NCBI GenBank assembly: GCA_013398955.1
Contig: VWPU01001279.1
Location: 124,001-188,000, forward strand
Reading direction: 5' to 3'
Source of the DNA: Callaeas wilsoni
Lineage: Eukaryota > Chordata > Aves > Passeriformes > Callaeidae
DNA: 64,000 bases
The translations under genes and the position numbers were made by a program. This document shows positions 39,901 to 53,232 of this stretch, piece by piece. Positions within the stretch are counted from its first letter, which is position 1; every line of letters starts with the position of its first letter. The notes beneath the pieces were generated by a model. It made no database searches and was not told where the DNA came from. It saw only the letters and a program-made list of their open reading frames with translations.

Positions 39901-41200
39901 TTAAATTCTCACTCTACTAATATCAGAAGAATTTCTAAGTTAAGCACTGGTCCATGCAGCTGAGTATATTTACTGCATGCCTCTAAATTGTCTTCTTTTC
40001 CAAAAATTTTTTTAGCTTCTTAGGCTCTTTTTAATGGGAAAACTTTTTAAGACAGAAAAAGGGGGAGAAAAAAGACTAAACTCCCTGAAACGTCACATTA
40101 AATACCAGTTTAACTCCATATTCTACCTCTGGGTTTCAGATCCCTCAGTATATAATGAGGTACCACTATGTTATATATCACACAAACCTATGAGACAGGA
40201 AAAATAAAAATAGTACTCGAGTGTTGATTTTCATTTTCTCTTATCAACAGCTTTTTTTGAAGGTAAAAGTGAATGCCTTCTGAAATCTGGCTACTTAATT
40301 CTGCTTTCCATTTGTGTTTCTAAGATATAAATAAAGCAGCTGAAAATGGATCTGAAATACACACTCTGAGAATGAGTGATGATGAGCATCCTGTGGTACA
40401 AAGTGAAATCTTGTTTCTTGTGAGTTGATAGGGTGTCACAGACTTCCCCTGGATCATGGAGTGCAATGGATCTTTCCTTAAGACAGCCCTGACAGCTTCA
40501 TGTAACTGAACTAATTCCAAGTGATGTTGATTTAATTCATTGAGATGAGAGTCTGATAACTGCCTTCAGTCTCGTGAAGAAAACAACGTGCATTCCTGCT
40601 GCTCTACACAAATGTTAACAACACCACGTTGGAACACAAGCTCGACAAATCATTTAAGCATTTACTTTAGCCTGCCCCACTGCAGCAAAACACTTAAGCA
40701 CATGCCTAAAGGTATAGACATGCTCAAGTGCCTTTCTGATTAATGATGAACTAGAGCCCAAGTGTCTAATTTCAAGGCTAACATTGTGTCTTATTGCTAG
40801 ATTGGAAGAATTACTCATTCCAGTACTATCCAGGGAGATTAACATCACATTTCACTTCCCTTTCTCCATGAATGCTGCTGGTACACAGTGGATGAGCTGA
40901 GCCCATGGGCTGGAGGAGCTCTGAAATATTGACACACAATCAGACTTGCCAGTGAGTGATGTCCTGAGCTCCTCAAAAGGCAATCGGAATGACCCCCTCC
41001 CCCCCCTCCAATGAAGTTTTACAAACTTCATCATTTGAATGAATGAATGCTAAAAATCAGTTTTCAGGAAATGGTGGTGAGGAAATTGTTAAAGTGCTTT
41101 AACATCCTGTCAAAATGTCACCTATGTGCAGGAACGGCATGTGTTCATTTTAAAAAGAGATAAATGCTGAAAAACACATGACAATCAGACCTGAGCTGAG

Positions 41201-41261
41201 GAAAAAACCCAACCAAACAACCCACCCAGAAAAAAAACCCAAACAAAAACCAACCAAAATT
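41201..41261. repeat. A/C-rich low-complexity tract
   Basis: Runs of aaaaaaccc, ccaacc and aaacc over about 60 bases with almost no T. It is similar in character to the tract at 34.1 kb. Confidence 0.9.
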
Positions 41262-41414
41262 ACAAGGGAATGAAACAAAGGATAAGAGCATTGTCTTTAC
41301 TGTGAATCCTCATTTCAGTCTCCAGACAGTGAAAACAGCAAGGTCAATGTCTCAGTTTAAAGAATGCAGCCCCCTCCCGTTGCCAAGGTACCAGAGACAA
41401 TGTCAGACTTAATT

Positions 41415-41451
41415 GACAGATTACTGTCTAATCAATGATTTCTTTGATTAG
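41415..41451. promoter_or_regulatory. Paired palindromes with TALE/homeodomain-like sites
   Basis: Two short inverted repeats abut. Gacag-atta-ctgtc spans 41,415-41,428, and ctaatcaa-8 bp-ttgattag has arms at 41,428-41,435 and 41,444-41,451. TGACAG is the MEIS/TGIF-type core, and TGATTAG/CTAATCA resembles PBX-HOX sites, so the block could bind TALE homeodomain dimers. The surrounding AT-rich sequence carries further TAAT cores. Binding and enhancer function are inference from motif content alone. Confidence 0.3.
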
Positions 41452-44400
41452 TGACCCACTGACAATACAACCAAATCAATGTGTTTATTCCAGGCGCTAG
41501 TCTTGATGCTCTAAAAGAGTGAAAACCAGGAAAAAATTACAACATTGAGTAACTTGAATCCCCTGCATACCAATTACACCTGTCATTCGGCTTGCTTATT
41601 TACAGGGTTTGAAAGGTTTAGTTGACAACAGAAGGGCTAATAAACAGAGTCCAAGTCATGTTTAATTATATCAGTTTTATTATCTCAATTAATCAGTCCA
41701 CTGCTCTGCACTCTAATATCATAATATTGTCTTTTTTTATAACAGGCTACAAAAGATTTCTTTATTTCTCTTTACTTAGTTTTTGGCCCATATCTATTGT
41801 GGCATCCTTTTTGTTCAATTCACACTCATAGACATGAGGCCAGTGTATTAAATCTTTGAAAAACTGCTGTTTAGGTGGAGAATAAAAGCACCCTGAAAGC
41901 TGAATGGAATAACAAAAAGACAAGAGAGTCTGTACTCTAATTAATTTTAGATGAAAAGGCAAAATTAAAAAAGACAGTAAGGGATTTAAAGCCCAGAGGT
42001 ATCTGGACAGGAACTTGGAAAAGCCTGTGTAACTGTGGCATTGATGATAAAAGTCCATATACTAGTGCTTGATTACAACCAGAGATTATATTAAAAAAAA
42101 ATGTAAGTTATGACTTAATCTATGCCAAAAGTAGATAGATATGCAATATCCACCTGACGGTGGAAGGGGGAAACTGGATGATACTGATTTCAGTTTTAAT
42201 TCACCTTTCAAATGCAAAATGTTTTAATTATGTCTAATTGAAATGATTTATTGCCTTAAGTGGCAAGGAAAAAGACCTGCACAGGAATCCAAATTCTTAA
42301 TCTTTGTGCCGCATGTTGTTCCTGTTCTCCATTTGTTTATTGTGTTGAATGAGAAATGGGAGACATGTCTGTGTCATGCCTTTGCATATTTAGCTTTTTG
42401 AGCTGAGTTGAATCATGATATAAAGAGAGGATATAGTTTCTATAGTGGAGTCCCAATGACATGGAAAGGTGAACCATTTAAAGATGCACTGACAGTCTTC
42501 TTTAAAATAAACACAGCTTAAGTTCCCAAGCTAGCAGTAGGTGTGTAAGCTGAAAATACCTCAAAAAAAGCTCAAAAAATACTCTTTAAATAAAGTTTCC
42601 TTTTTTAACTGACAAAACTTCATTTTGGAGTGGATTACTTTTGTGGCTGTAGGAAGTGCTGTTGCCATCACCCAAGGATTCTTCTTGTATTTCATAATTT
42701 CATCCTTGAAGACGGGACCTACGGATCCACCATCACGGAGAACTGAACCAGCTAAAAATCTGCCCCAATTACCAGTGTCTTCTCATTTCTCTGGACAAAC
42801 AAAACTCTGCCTTGTTATGACAGCCTCGATGGGCAGATAGAGTGGGATCCCCTGGGTAAGGCAGCCTCTAGGTCAGTGCCTCGGGCTGACTGAGGTGGTG
42901 GCTATAGCGTGAAGACAAGCAAACAAAACTCCTGTTTCCCCTTCCCCTGGAGGAGTCTTTGTGCAATCGTGCAGTTGCAGGGCTTTTGGGGAATGTAGAA
43001 GTTCTTTCAGAGTGCTCAGTATTCTGAAGTCACAGAAGGAACCTCTGGAGGTCAACAGGACCAACTATCAGCTCAAAGCTGGGCCTCATTAAATTACTGT
43101 AGTGAGTGGAAAACAATCACTTTACTGAGTAGCTGTGTCAGCCTCTGGTTGTCTATCACAGCGGCATCAAGGCTTTGTGTCTAAGTCAAGGGGTGATGCA
43201 GCTCCAGAAGAGCATTCCCAGTTCTCCAAAAGCAAGCAGGTCTGCCCCACTGCCCTCCCCGTAACATCTCCTGGCTGGCTTGAGGGAAGGTGACAGCCAG
43301 GCCTCCAGGGCTTGGAGAGATTTTTTTCTGGTCTTCAAAGGGTACTTGCCCTACAAAAGCCTTTTCAAAGGCAAAGGTTGGCTAAATATATTGTGCATTG
43401 AACTTTATTCTATTTGCCTCTGTGCTGTATATCTGCCTAAAAAGCAAAAAAATAGATTACTTCTGCAAGAATATCCATTGACTTTAGTATTGATGAATTT
43501 GCTGATTGAAATGTGCTTCAGGAGAGGTACTAAAAATATATTAAAACCGCATTGAAATACATAGCTTTTCTGTGTGCTTTTAATTTTCCATAAGAGGGAT
43601 AATTCCTTGTTTGACCAGTTTAAAAAAAAAAAAAGCTAAAGAGGAATTATTGTCTAGTACAATCTGTAAGAATTTCTGTAAAGGAATAGAGGTGAAAAAG
43701 CAGTTATGGTAGTTTTGTACATGGTACAGAACTGACCTGAGGGAAAGCAGCCTTCCAGAAACCTCTCATGAGGACTAACTATCCGTATAAATTCCCATGT
43801 TTGAGTTGATGCTTGCAGACAAGCTAAGGGTGATGTCAAAGCTCTGAAGGCCAAATTAAGACAAAGTTTTTCCAGATTTCTTTGAAGAGCAAAGCAGTTT
43901 GGACTATCTTTCGGTTCCTGTAACTCAAGTCTCCTTGACAGCCTATTATTTGTTCAGTCATTATGTTCTCTTGATTCTTTCTGACAAAGTTATCGAACAC
44001 CCCACTGCGACCACAGCCAAAAAAGCATTCACCTTTGTACAAGAGCCAAATCCTGATAAAGAAGGCACAGATGGAGTAAATGCACTGTTTGGTCAGAAAA
44101 TAGAGCTAAATGGAGATTTCTGCTGCACCTTGTCACTGCTGGTGCAAATCCAAGCCACGGGAATCACAGGATATAGGGACAAATAAAATATACAGCTCAG
44201 CAGTGCAGGTTTCTCCCCACACTAACACTCCTGTACAAATAGTCACAGTAGAGCTTAGATTCATTATACAGAGGTGCACTTTTATTTTCCTTTTATTGGC
44301 TCTCTATTGTCTATTCCTCCATCCATAAGGAAGGTGGTATTTCTTTGCTTTTATCTTGTTCACAGCTGCAATGGGAGCAATTAATCCTTGTTCAACAGTG

Positions 44401-44543
44401 GATGCAGTATAGTCAGTCATAGCACCTTTATTTTTTAATGCTTGCTACTGGTTACTTTTGATATGCTTATTGCTTTTTAGTTTATTGTAATTGTTGCTCA
44501 ACTTTTCACAGTTTTTATTTTAATGATCTGGGGTCTTTTTTTT

Positions 44544-44580
44544 GCATGTCCTGCATGTCCTGAGCGCTGAGCGCTGAGCT
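44544..44580. repeat. Two adjacent micro-tandem duplications
   Basis: Gcatgtcct occurs twice in tandem (44,544-44,552, 44,553-44,561), directly followed by gagcgct twice (44,562-44,568, 44,569-44,575) and a partial third copy (gagct). The second unit carries CpG inside otherwise CpG-poor DNA. Confidence 0.9.
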
Positions 44581-45482
44581 CCCAGCCACCCTTCATTCTG
44601 CACTATATTCAGATCTGGTGTATCAAAATAGATACTACCAGTGTGCACAGACATGACCAAGGAACAACTGAATAGGGTGAGTCCCCTAAGAGGCAACTGC
44701 TGAGAGTGAAGGAGGTGACAGAAGAAAGAAAACCAATTTATTGAATTTTACTGGAATATTTGTATCCTTGTTTTACAAGGTCCCATAATAACATAGAAAC
44801 ATTCCCTGTTACTCACACAAAAGTGATAGTTTGGGTCAGTGCAACTTCCAAGCTTTCCACCACTGAGACAGAACTCTAAACCTGTCTATTCCTTTTTCTC
44901 AGGGTAAAATTCCTCTGCTGTGCATTTTAAGAAATATGATTCACCTTGTAAAAGGCAACAGTCTGTCAGCTCTGGGTTCAGGTACCTGGTTATCTAAACT
45001 GCTAGTGATTTTCTCCAAGTACAGGAGTGCAGGCAGATAAGAAGGAGTGTCAGCGTACTGCAAATACACCATCATCTTCTGCTGAGACAGACAAACTAGG
45101 AACACGTGCTCTTTTAACCTGAAGCCAGCATTACATTGGCCATTAGGAAGATGGGCTTTTAAATTGAAGGACTGCTGTTGGTTACTGATTACTTTGTGAA
45201 CAAGGCTATTTAATGGACTCTAATTTCCTGTAACTAATTCATTCTTTGGGATCTGGAAGTAATTTTGGAACAATGTAACAGGTGATGCTAATAATTATCT
45301 CTCTCTGTAAAATCTAAATCTCTAAATCAAGACATATATTTTTCTCTTTTTGTCTTTCCTGACACCTAATCCCTAAAGTACTTTACAAAATAAGGTAGCA
45401 CAGTTACAGAAATAAAATAGCAGGAGATGGAGAGAAATTGAAATGCAAAATAAATAATTGATGAAATGTGTATTTTTCTTCC

Positions 45483-45665
45483 TGTGCATTGGAACAGGCT
45501 GCCCAGGGAAGTGGTGGAGTCACCATCCCTGAAAGTATTTAAAAGACCTGTAGATGTGGCCCTTAGGGACACAGTTTAGTGGTGGACTTAGCAGCGCTGG
45601 GTAAATGGTTGGACTTGATGATCTTAGAGATCTCTTCCAACCCAAACAAGCTCTCTGATTCTGTG
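45483..45665 (+). mobile_element. CR1 LINE 3' tail
   Basis: The sequence contains the hallmark words of the CR1 3' end in order: ggaacaggctgcccag (45,491-45,506), tggtggagtcaccatccctg, then ttggacttgatgatctt (45,609-45,625), cttccaaccc (45,634-45,643), and a terminal gattctgtg (45,657-45,665) in place of the usual short terminal repeats. CR1 is the dominant LINE of birds and is normally 5'-truncated, as here. Substitutions and missing terminal repeats indicate an old, inactive copy. Confidence 0.93.
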
Positions 45666-48600
45666 CTCCAAGGTGATATCAAATACTGCACCTTTGTCAA
45701 TGAAGGTGCCTTATCTATGCTTGGATTTCAGACAGAGGAGGTGCAGTCCAGCTCAGAGCACAAGTGTCTGCTGGTATTTTTACAGCTTTTGCTTTTTTGC
45801 ACATCGGGTGGGGCTCTCCATTCAGTAAGGAACAACAGAAGTGAGATGTGGGTGTTGTAGCTAAAGCAAAACCCAGCCCACAGGGCTTCGTACGGCCAGC
45901 ACACACAGCAGCCAGGAAGGCCACCCCTCTTTACCCAGATTGCTCTAAAACTGAGTGTGTTCCACAGTGCTGGTTAATACACAAAGCTTTTCCTGCACCT
46001 ACGATTTGGTCTGTGTATCTGATGCAGAGACCTTTCCTTGCATCCGATAAATTCCTGCTCCTTTGCAGCTGTTCGTCAGCTCAGCCCTGGTGGGAATCTG
46101 TGCAGAGGTGAAGTGATATGTTCAGGCAAGTGCAAGGTTCTGGCTGCTGCTGGTAAATCTCACCTTGGATCAAACCAAGCCATTTCTCAAGGCCCTTGCT
46201 TTGCCTTTTCACAAGTGAAGGGTTTCAGCCAAGAGTTCAGTAGCAAAGTAAGAGCAAGAAACCACCAAAAGCAGGAATGCAAAACAAACATTGGCTGCTT
46301 ATGATTCCCTTTTCCAAGTCCCCCTTTCTGGCACTCCATTGTTTTTATGTGCTGCGCAGCAAAATGCTCTGCTCTTCTCTGTATAAAATCAGCTATTTCA
46401 TGTTTTCTAGGCCAATTCATATATCTTTATTGATTGTATCTGTGACTCTAACAATGACACTACTTGCAGAAATCAAAGTGGAACATGTGGAAATAGTAGT
46501 AATCTTTTTAAGTAAAGTAATTCCGAAGGAAAAGGTACATGCTGTTCCATTTATTTAAAATTTATTTTTAATGCAGCTCATTGGTATTTATTTGAATTAG
46601 AGTGATGTGGCAAAAATCTGGACAAAATATGAAATATGATAACTATTATAGTCCTTTGTAGTATTTCATATTTTAATATGTAGCTACAGTCACAAATAAA
46701 AATATTATTCTCTCATTCCACTCTCACAGCTTGTATTATTTTTATGAAAACTAGATTCTCATTATATTTGGTTTTAATCAGTAATGTGATTTCCTTCTCT
46801 GTGCCAGGCAGTTTGTGAAAAATGAGGCATTTCCTGAACAACTCTCAGTTATAATGTTTTAGAATCAAACCCCCTTACCTTAATTTCATAGAGAATGATC
46901 ACTCAAACTTATTCCCAGAAACAGTCTGGAAAAAAATCTGTCTTTTTTTTGATCTCAGATGTGTATTGTCCCAATTAAAAACTGTTGGATTTGTGCAGTT
47001 CAAAGCAGAAACAAACTAAAACAATTTTTATAAGGATTTTGAAAGGTTTTAATGAAAGGTAAGATGGCTGTTTTGTTTTGGTCTTTTTCTTTTTTTTTTT
47101 TTCAAAAATTATCTTCCTTTTCCTACGCTACTTTCAAAATCAGAAAAACTTGAAGCCAGCTAAAAGAACTTCCACTGTGAAGGAGAGGAGCCTCCACAAA
47201 GGACATTTGTGAACAGTGACAACAGAAAGAGGATGTGTGTGAGCGACACACAATCTTTACTGGATATGGAAGCAAATATTTCTGTTTGCAGAAGCCACAA
47301 ATAAAAGAGATGTCTCTTGGATAACAGCAAAGGACTCAGCATCATGAGGGCCACAGGTTATAAACAGCCCACACACCATTTCCACCTTCACAAATAGGAC
47401 ACAAGATGTGTTCAGATGACAACATTTTCTGCAAAGCAGTACTTTTAATAACTACTCCATACTAATTTAAGATTATCATATTACTGCATGGAATACAAAC
47501 AGGTGAAATAATCACTCTGAAGATTACACAAGTGGAAGACTATGCAAGTTCAAGTTAGTTTTTCCTCTTCACTGGGTATTGCTACTCCTGTTACGTTTGT
47601 TTCTGGCAGACATAAAGTAGCTCACTTGAAAAAACACTGTATTTCCAAGAGAGCCCTGAATGCACCAAGTACTCTTGAAAATCTGGGCTTAATTGTGAAT
47701 TTTATGCATTCAGAAATTCAGTGGTGACCAGCTCTGGGACAGCACGTTCTGCCAGTAATGAAGAGAGTAATACAGATTGTATTTATAAGTGGGAAAGTAG
47801 TGTGCATACACAACTTTTCCAAAGGACAGAATCAGTATTTGCCAACTGTTTTGTTTCAGGTGTTAGACATTTCCTAGGGACAGCATAAGAACTTGGTAAT
47901 AGATAATCTCTTTAGTGACTACTGGGAAATGAAAGCATTTTATGGCAACTGCTCTAGCTGCTGCAATACACTTTAATCTCCGACCTGAAATACAGCTGGT
48001 ACTTCAGAGCAAACAAAAGAGGCTTACGGAGGACCAGGGATCAAATTTCTTGCTGTTCTGCATCTTGTATCATCATTTACCATTGTGAAAAGAGGAATAA
48101 ATCATCTGCTTTTCAGACCTGATTGTACTGTGTACCCACTTTACAAAGGGATGAAGGATGACACAGGTAGGAAGACAATGGGGAATATGCCCACAGGGAT
48201 TTATGTCTGCACTGTTAGGCAGCTTGGTTTTTGAGCTCTCATGTTTTTCCCTTTGGACAGAGTGATATTTAGGGAAGACACTTTATGCACGTGTAAGAGA
48301 AACCAATACATTATTGAACAATTCTGTGTTGCCATGTGCTGATTGTTGTTTGCAAAAAATATGCCATATACTGAGAAACTAAATAATTCAGGATGGCTAT
48401 CCTGTTCCCATATACACGCATCGTAAACAAAATGGGAAAACTCTGTTTGCTGCCCTTGTCAGTAAAAATCAGCAAATACGATTTTCAGTGATGTATGGAC
48501 GCAATGTGGCAGAAACCTGAGAGTTATGAACACTGAAGTAACAAAGTTTAGCAATGTATATTATATGATAGTCGGTAGATTAATAGATAAGTAACACTAC

Positions 48601-51600
48601 TGACACTACTGGACTCTTATCCTGGATTTTTCAAAAGTGCTATATGTGAATGTATACCTTAAGCATTTATGGGAGAAGAAAAATCTCTATTAGGTATATG
48701 GTTTTTGGTTTTTATAACCAGAATGACAGAATATTCAAACTCCCAATATTGCCTGTATGTTGGCTGCTAGAAACCCAGACTACCATTTCAGATGGCAAAT
48801 TGGAGTTATTACATGTCATCCCTGCACTGGTACAAACAACACAAAATACAACAGAAAACTAACAAAAATAAAATATGACAGCCATGTAAGTGTCAAACCA
48901 GATTTGTGCTGTCTATTGGTAATCTGGTTTGAGGTGTAGGTTGCAAGACACCAGCATTTAAATCTGTTCTACATCGCAGGGTGTAGTTGTGGTTCACAAT
49001 ACTTATGTTTCAATGCATTCACTGCCTTTGTCCTTCAAGGGAACTTCTAGTTCCTATGAGAGGAGCCAGATTTCCAAAATCCTGCTCAGAGATTGATAAA
49101 CTCCTATTGACCTTGCCATGTGTTCAGGTACTGCAAAGAGCTCCTCCAAAGGGTCAGCCTTAAAGGTCAGTGGCACAGCAGAGGCAACTCACGGGCATTG
49201 CTGTTTCTCATGTCCAGCTGAAGGTTTAATACAGTCATTCCTAGACTTAAAATTTCCAAGCTAATGGCAGAACTGGTTGAGCCTCATGCTCTAGAAGTGA
49301 AAATTTTTAGCCAGGGAAGGTGTTCTCATTGTTGGATGAAGAGGTGATGCTTCCAGTACTTCTAAGGGAAGAACAGTAGCATAACTAGCAAAATCCGTAA
49401 CACCGACAGAGATGTATGTTGATGCTATTGCATCACCTTTTTCTGGAAGCTGTATTTTGGTATGGAGAATTTAAAGGCTTTTAAATTAACATAAATATTG
49501 CTAAATATGTTAAACAATTAAAATATATGTTTACAATAAAAGATAAGCCTGCATAATTTAATAAATGAAAGAAGGTGAATCAGTTCATGACTTTTAAAAA
49601 TTCTGTCTTCAAAAAATTTTCTGTTCAATCAGATTTTAAAAGTACTTAATTCCTTCTCCCTACAAATTAAGGCAGTGTAGACCTTTGAGAGGGCTGGTAC
49701 AGTTTTCCTCCCCATAGCCATACTTCCATTCTGTACTGCAGTGGAGATTTCTGAACAGAATGGGAAGCAAACTTCAAGGGAAGATTCAAATGCAGTTAAT
49801 GTTGCCATTCTCAAGTCACTGAAGAAGCATTTAAACTGTAGTTTGCTTAAACGAAACTATTTGGTCAGAATGTTTGAACTATATCACCTCTTTATCAGGC
49901 TCAGTAGCTAGAATATTCATGGGGAATATCTCCTTAATCATTTGCTTCAAGATAACAAGTATTCCACTTGGCAGTGCAAAACAGAAATAAAATAAACCCT
50001 GAAACAGGTGATTTTGAGGTCACAATCATCAAACTGAAAAACGTCTGACATATTTGTTGGGTAACAGGAATGAGGGAAAGAGGGTACAGATCTCTTGCAA
50101 GGCAGAAAAGATAATGAATAGTGAAGGATAGTGATGATTGTCATTCAAATAGTTTTCAGTAATGAGATTCAGCCTGTGTGTTCCTAGCAACAGATGCTCT
50201 CAAAGCCCCCATCACGAATGACCTTTAAGCACAGTATTTGTTGCAAAGAACCACAATATTAACTGCCTCCTCACACATTCAGATATCCCACATAATGCTT
50301 ATGTTCTGCAGAACAATGAGATTTCAGGTTTTATTTCTTCAAATCTTCCCCTCTCGTTTCCCCCTCCAAGGACTGTAAGAAAATAAACAGGCTGGAGCAG
50401 GAGAAAAGGTTTGCTGTTATGGTGGAATACTAGCACTAATATTTGTTTGTCCCATTATCTGGAGAAAAAAAAAGCTGTGCAAAACATGGACAGCTCTGTA
50501 GCAGGTTGAAGGATTTTTTGCCATTAGCATCATTCAGCCATTTAAGCAAAAGGGAAAAGGGTTCCTCTTTAACCCTTCAAGCTAAAAAAATTCTTTTCTG
50601 CTGCAATAATGGGTGAAAAATATAATAAATATACTAGAAAACCTATTTTTCGCTGCCAGACAACCAGCTAGAAATTCAAGATAATTAACACAGCAACAAA
50701 GAAAAGCTCTTTCAGCTCATCCTTTCCCTACCCACCCACTCTCTCCCTTCTTAAAGGGAGTAACGTGTTAGAAAATAAGAAGTCACATCAAATTCAGAGC
50801 CTGGTCCTGAGTTTCTGGCCCCCACAAACACTAATGCAGGATAGAATGGGGTCCAAATATTCTAAATTTTCTGACATAATATCATTTTATATATATATAT
50901 ATATCTGACTTGATATCATTTTTGAATATAGCTATAGTATAGTATAAACTATATAATTCTCTTTCCTTTTTTCATCTAAGAAAACTTCACCATAAAATAC
51001 GAGCAAATTTTAGAATTCTTTCCACCCACTTCTTTTCCTTCCTTCATGTGCCCTGAAGAGTACCAGGAACTCCTGTGGATTTGTCTGGAATTAACGGCAT
51101 ATATCATATCACAGACACAATTTCTGCACTGGATCAAGCCCTCTAGCTAGGAGTACTACCATTTTTAACTGCATTTGTTTATCCTGAGGAGTCACTGTCA
51201 TGTGTGTAGTTGTGCTCTATTTCCAGAGCTAGTATTCCATAAATGACACAACTCTAATTGGACAAATGTGTTGTGTATCAAAATGAAAATAGTGGCACCA
51301 TCAGGGAAACAATGAAAGGACAGATAAGTGAATGAAGAGGAAACCTCCCAACAACCCTTCCTAATGTCTCTACCTGCTTTTGTCTGGGTGGGGGCCAAAT
51401 GGAAAAATGGAACAAGCTTTGATTTATTAGTTTGGGTTCTCATAAAGGGGCTGTAGAAGTAACAGCAATATTTATTAATGTTTGCAAAGAGTGTAATTTA
51501 ATATTGATTCGTCTTTCTCAACCTTGCTTAGCTACTGGCATGTGAAGACTATGAAAATGTAAGAAATATTTATACTATTTATTACTTCAACATCCACAAT

Positions 51601-52754
51601 TGCAGCATTCTTCTGGCACATATAACCTACGGAATTAATTTTTTCTTCTCTTTGGTTGATAATTGGAATTTATGTTCTTGTTGTGAAACCTCTCATATTC
51701 TCATTTGATCAGCAGCAACTCACATTAATACTACAAAACCTCAGATTCTCTGTGCAAAGATCCATGCTTGACAAATTAATCAAGAAAAGAGCTTCCTATT
51801 ATTAGTGTTCTGTATTTTGAGCAGGTGTTAGGTAAACTTTTTTGCTTTTTTTTTTCTTTTCCCCTCTGATTTTTGCTCTGAAGCCCTGAGCCTGTGGTAG
51901 AGCCCTTCTTTGCACCAGGAAGGGCCTCCTGGATTTATGTTCTTGAGTTTCCCCTTTACATATCATTAATCAGCTTATTGCTTTCTCTGAACTTTTGGGT
52001 GTTAATAAGTTGAAGGGAGTTTTGTAGCTATGGGAACAGTGGAAGAAATAGAAAATATGTTTAACAGAAGGAATCAAGGTACTCAAGCAGTTTTGTTAAT
52101 CAAAGAGCCTGTTACAGAATTATGATCATGACAGTGAGGATAACTAACCACAATGTGATTTATCATAGATAGCATTGGATTTTCCCTCGATGTTAATTTT
52201 AAAAATTGTTTTCCATAGAAGGTTTTACCTGAAAGAAAGAAAACGTAATTTGGGGCAGTTCTATGCCCTGTGTGATAGGGGATCACTACAACCGTTTTAC
52301 ATTATCTGCCTTTTATACATTATGAATCACCATAATGCTTGAATACTTTATTTTCCTTATGGTCTGGGAATTGACAGGATGTGCACATTTGCCCTTGGGT
52401 TTGTTATTTCATACTCTTGCCTACCATTTCCATGTATATTTTCATATCGTTGGCTCCCGTCAGTTCCTCACACAGGAAACCAATCTGTTTGAAGGAATGC
52501 AAAATGGTGGCCTGGCCAACTGCAAAGTGAACTGTGTCGTGATACGGGTTTAATAATGCATGACTGAATCCCCCCCAAGCCATAACTCATTGCTAGTACT
52601 ATTTATTTCTTTATCGTGTGTCAGTTCCCTTTCCTGTCAGGATATCAAATGTCTGCAAAGTGCAGCATGCTGTTTTCCTTATCTTTGAGCTAAATGTTCC
52701 ATTATATCACATTTTAGGCTTTTAAGATTGCATAATGAAGCAGGCAGAACATCT
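45666..52754. other. AT-rich non-coding sequence
   Basis: About 7 kb has no supported gene and no recognised transposable element. A GC-richer patch at 45,840-46,230 adjoins the CR1 tail but matches no element I can identify. A T-rich run lies near 47,088-47,102. Confidence 0.6.
50888..50904. repeat. (TA)8 microsatellite
   Basis: An uninterrupted run of alternating T and A over 17 bases, in an AT-rich neighbourhood. It could be length-variable. Confidence 0.95.
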
Positions 52755-53222
52755 AAAGTGGTCCTGAGTGGTGTATGCGCGACGGAATAGGCTACAGAGT
52801 GGTACAGCACCAGGACCGAGCGTTGCGCTGCGGCTGGGGCCGCTCGGTGGGAAGGCACAGGGCCTAAACCGTTCCGTCATTAGAATAGCTGATACTCGGC
52901 CCTTGGTTTACTGCAGGATTTCAGGGAGATTTATATACATCCATAGACAGCTAGAGTTCAAGGAACTTAATTGGGCCGAGATAGAGTCTTTGAAACTCTG
53001 GGATTCACCACGAGAAAACGTTTTCTGGCTTAAGCCACTGTGTGTGCTTGCTCTAAAAGCTTTGGGCTTAACCTTTGTATTTTTACGGCATGAGAAGGTT
53101 AATCTCTTTCTCTTACAGTATTCGTTCTTAAATGGGAGATGCCACACTGAAGACGTGGCATCTTTTAATCTTACTGTTCTTTTGGATTTCAGCACCAGAT
53201 CTGAAACTCTAAATTTTTTAAT
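52755..53222. other. CpG-rich insert flanked by a 10-bp direct repeat, identity unknown
   Basis: A 468-bp block is bounded by identical copies of cagaacatct (52,745-52,754 and 53,223-53,232), which look like a target-site duplication of retroposon length. Its first 200 bp are GC-rich with many CpGs (tgcgcgacgg, ccgagcgttgcgctgcgg), unlike the flanks. The rest is AT-richer but still has scattered CpGs. It lacks the TG...CA ends of an LTR, a clear poly(A) tail, and any LINE signature. One plus-strand frame is open from 52,768 for 160 codons and runs past the right repeat, so it is unlikely to be a captured gene. Two acceptor-like tracts (ttctcttacag, ttggatttcag) occur on plus. A retrocopy of an unidentified transcript, or an uncharacterised SINE-like element, would fit. 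Confidence 0.45.
53137..53163. repeat. Perfect 9-bp inverted repeat (hairpin) inside the insert
   Basis: Arms agatgccac (53,137-53,145) and gtggcatct (53,155-53,163) are exact reverse complements around a 9-base loop, followed by a T run. The shape recalls a small stem-loop with a T-rich trailer. It could be chance, or part of a structured RNA origin for the surrounding insert. Confidence 0.85.
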
Positions 53223-53232
53223 CAGAACATCT

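Larger units (their letters stand above)
36961..45482. other. AT-rich non-coding sequence
   Basis: No supported gene lies in about 8.5 kb. A 72-codon frame at 42,625-42,840 has a hydrophobic N-terminal half but no recognisable family and no supporting context. A13 runs occur near 43,622. Motif clusters and small repeats are listed separately. Confidence 0.6.

Noticed and set aside
42625..42840. 72-codon frame with a hydrophobic N-terminal half resembling a membrane segment
   Set aside because: It is short, has no family resemblance, no splice or promoter context, and AT-rich DNA often yields hydrophobic frames by chance.
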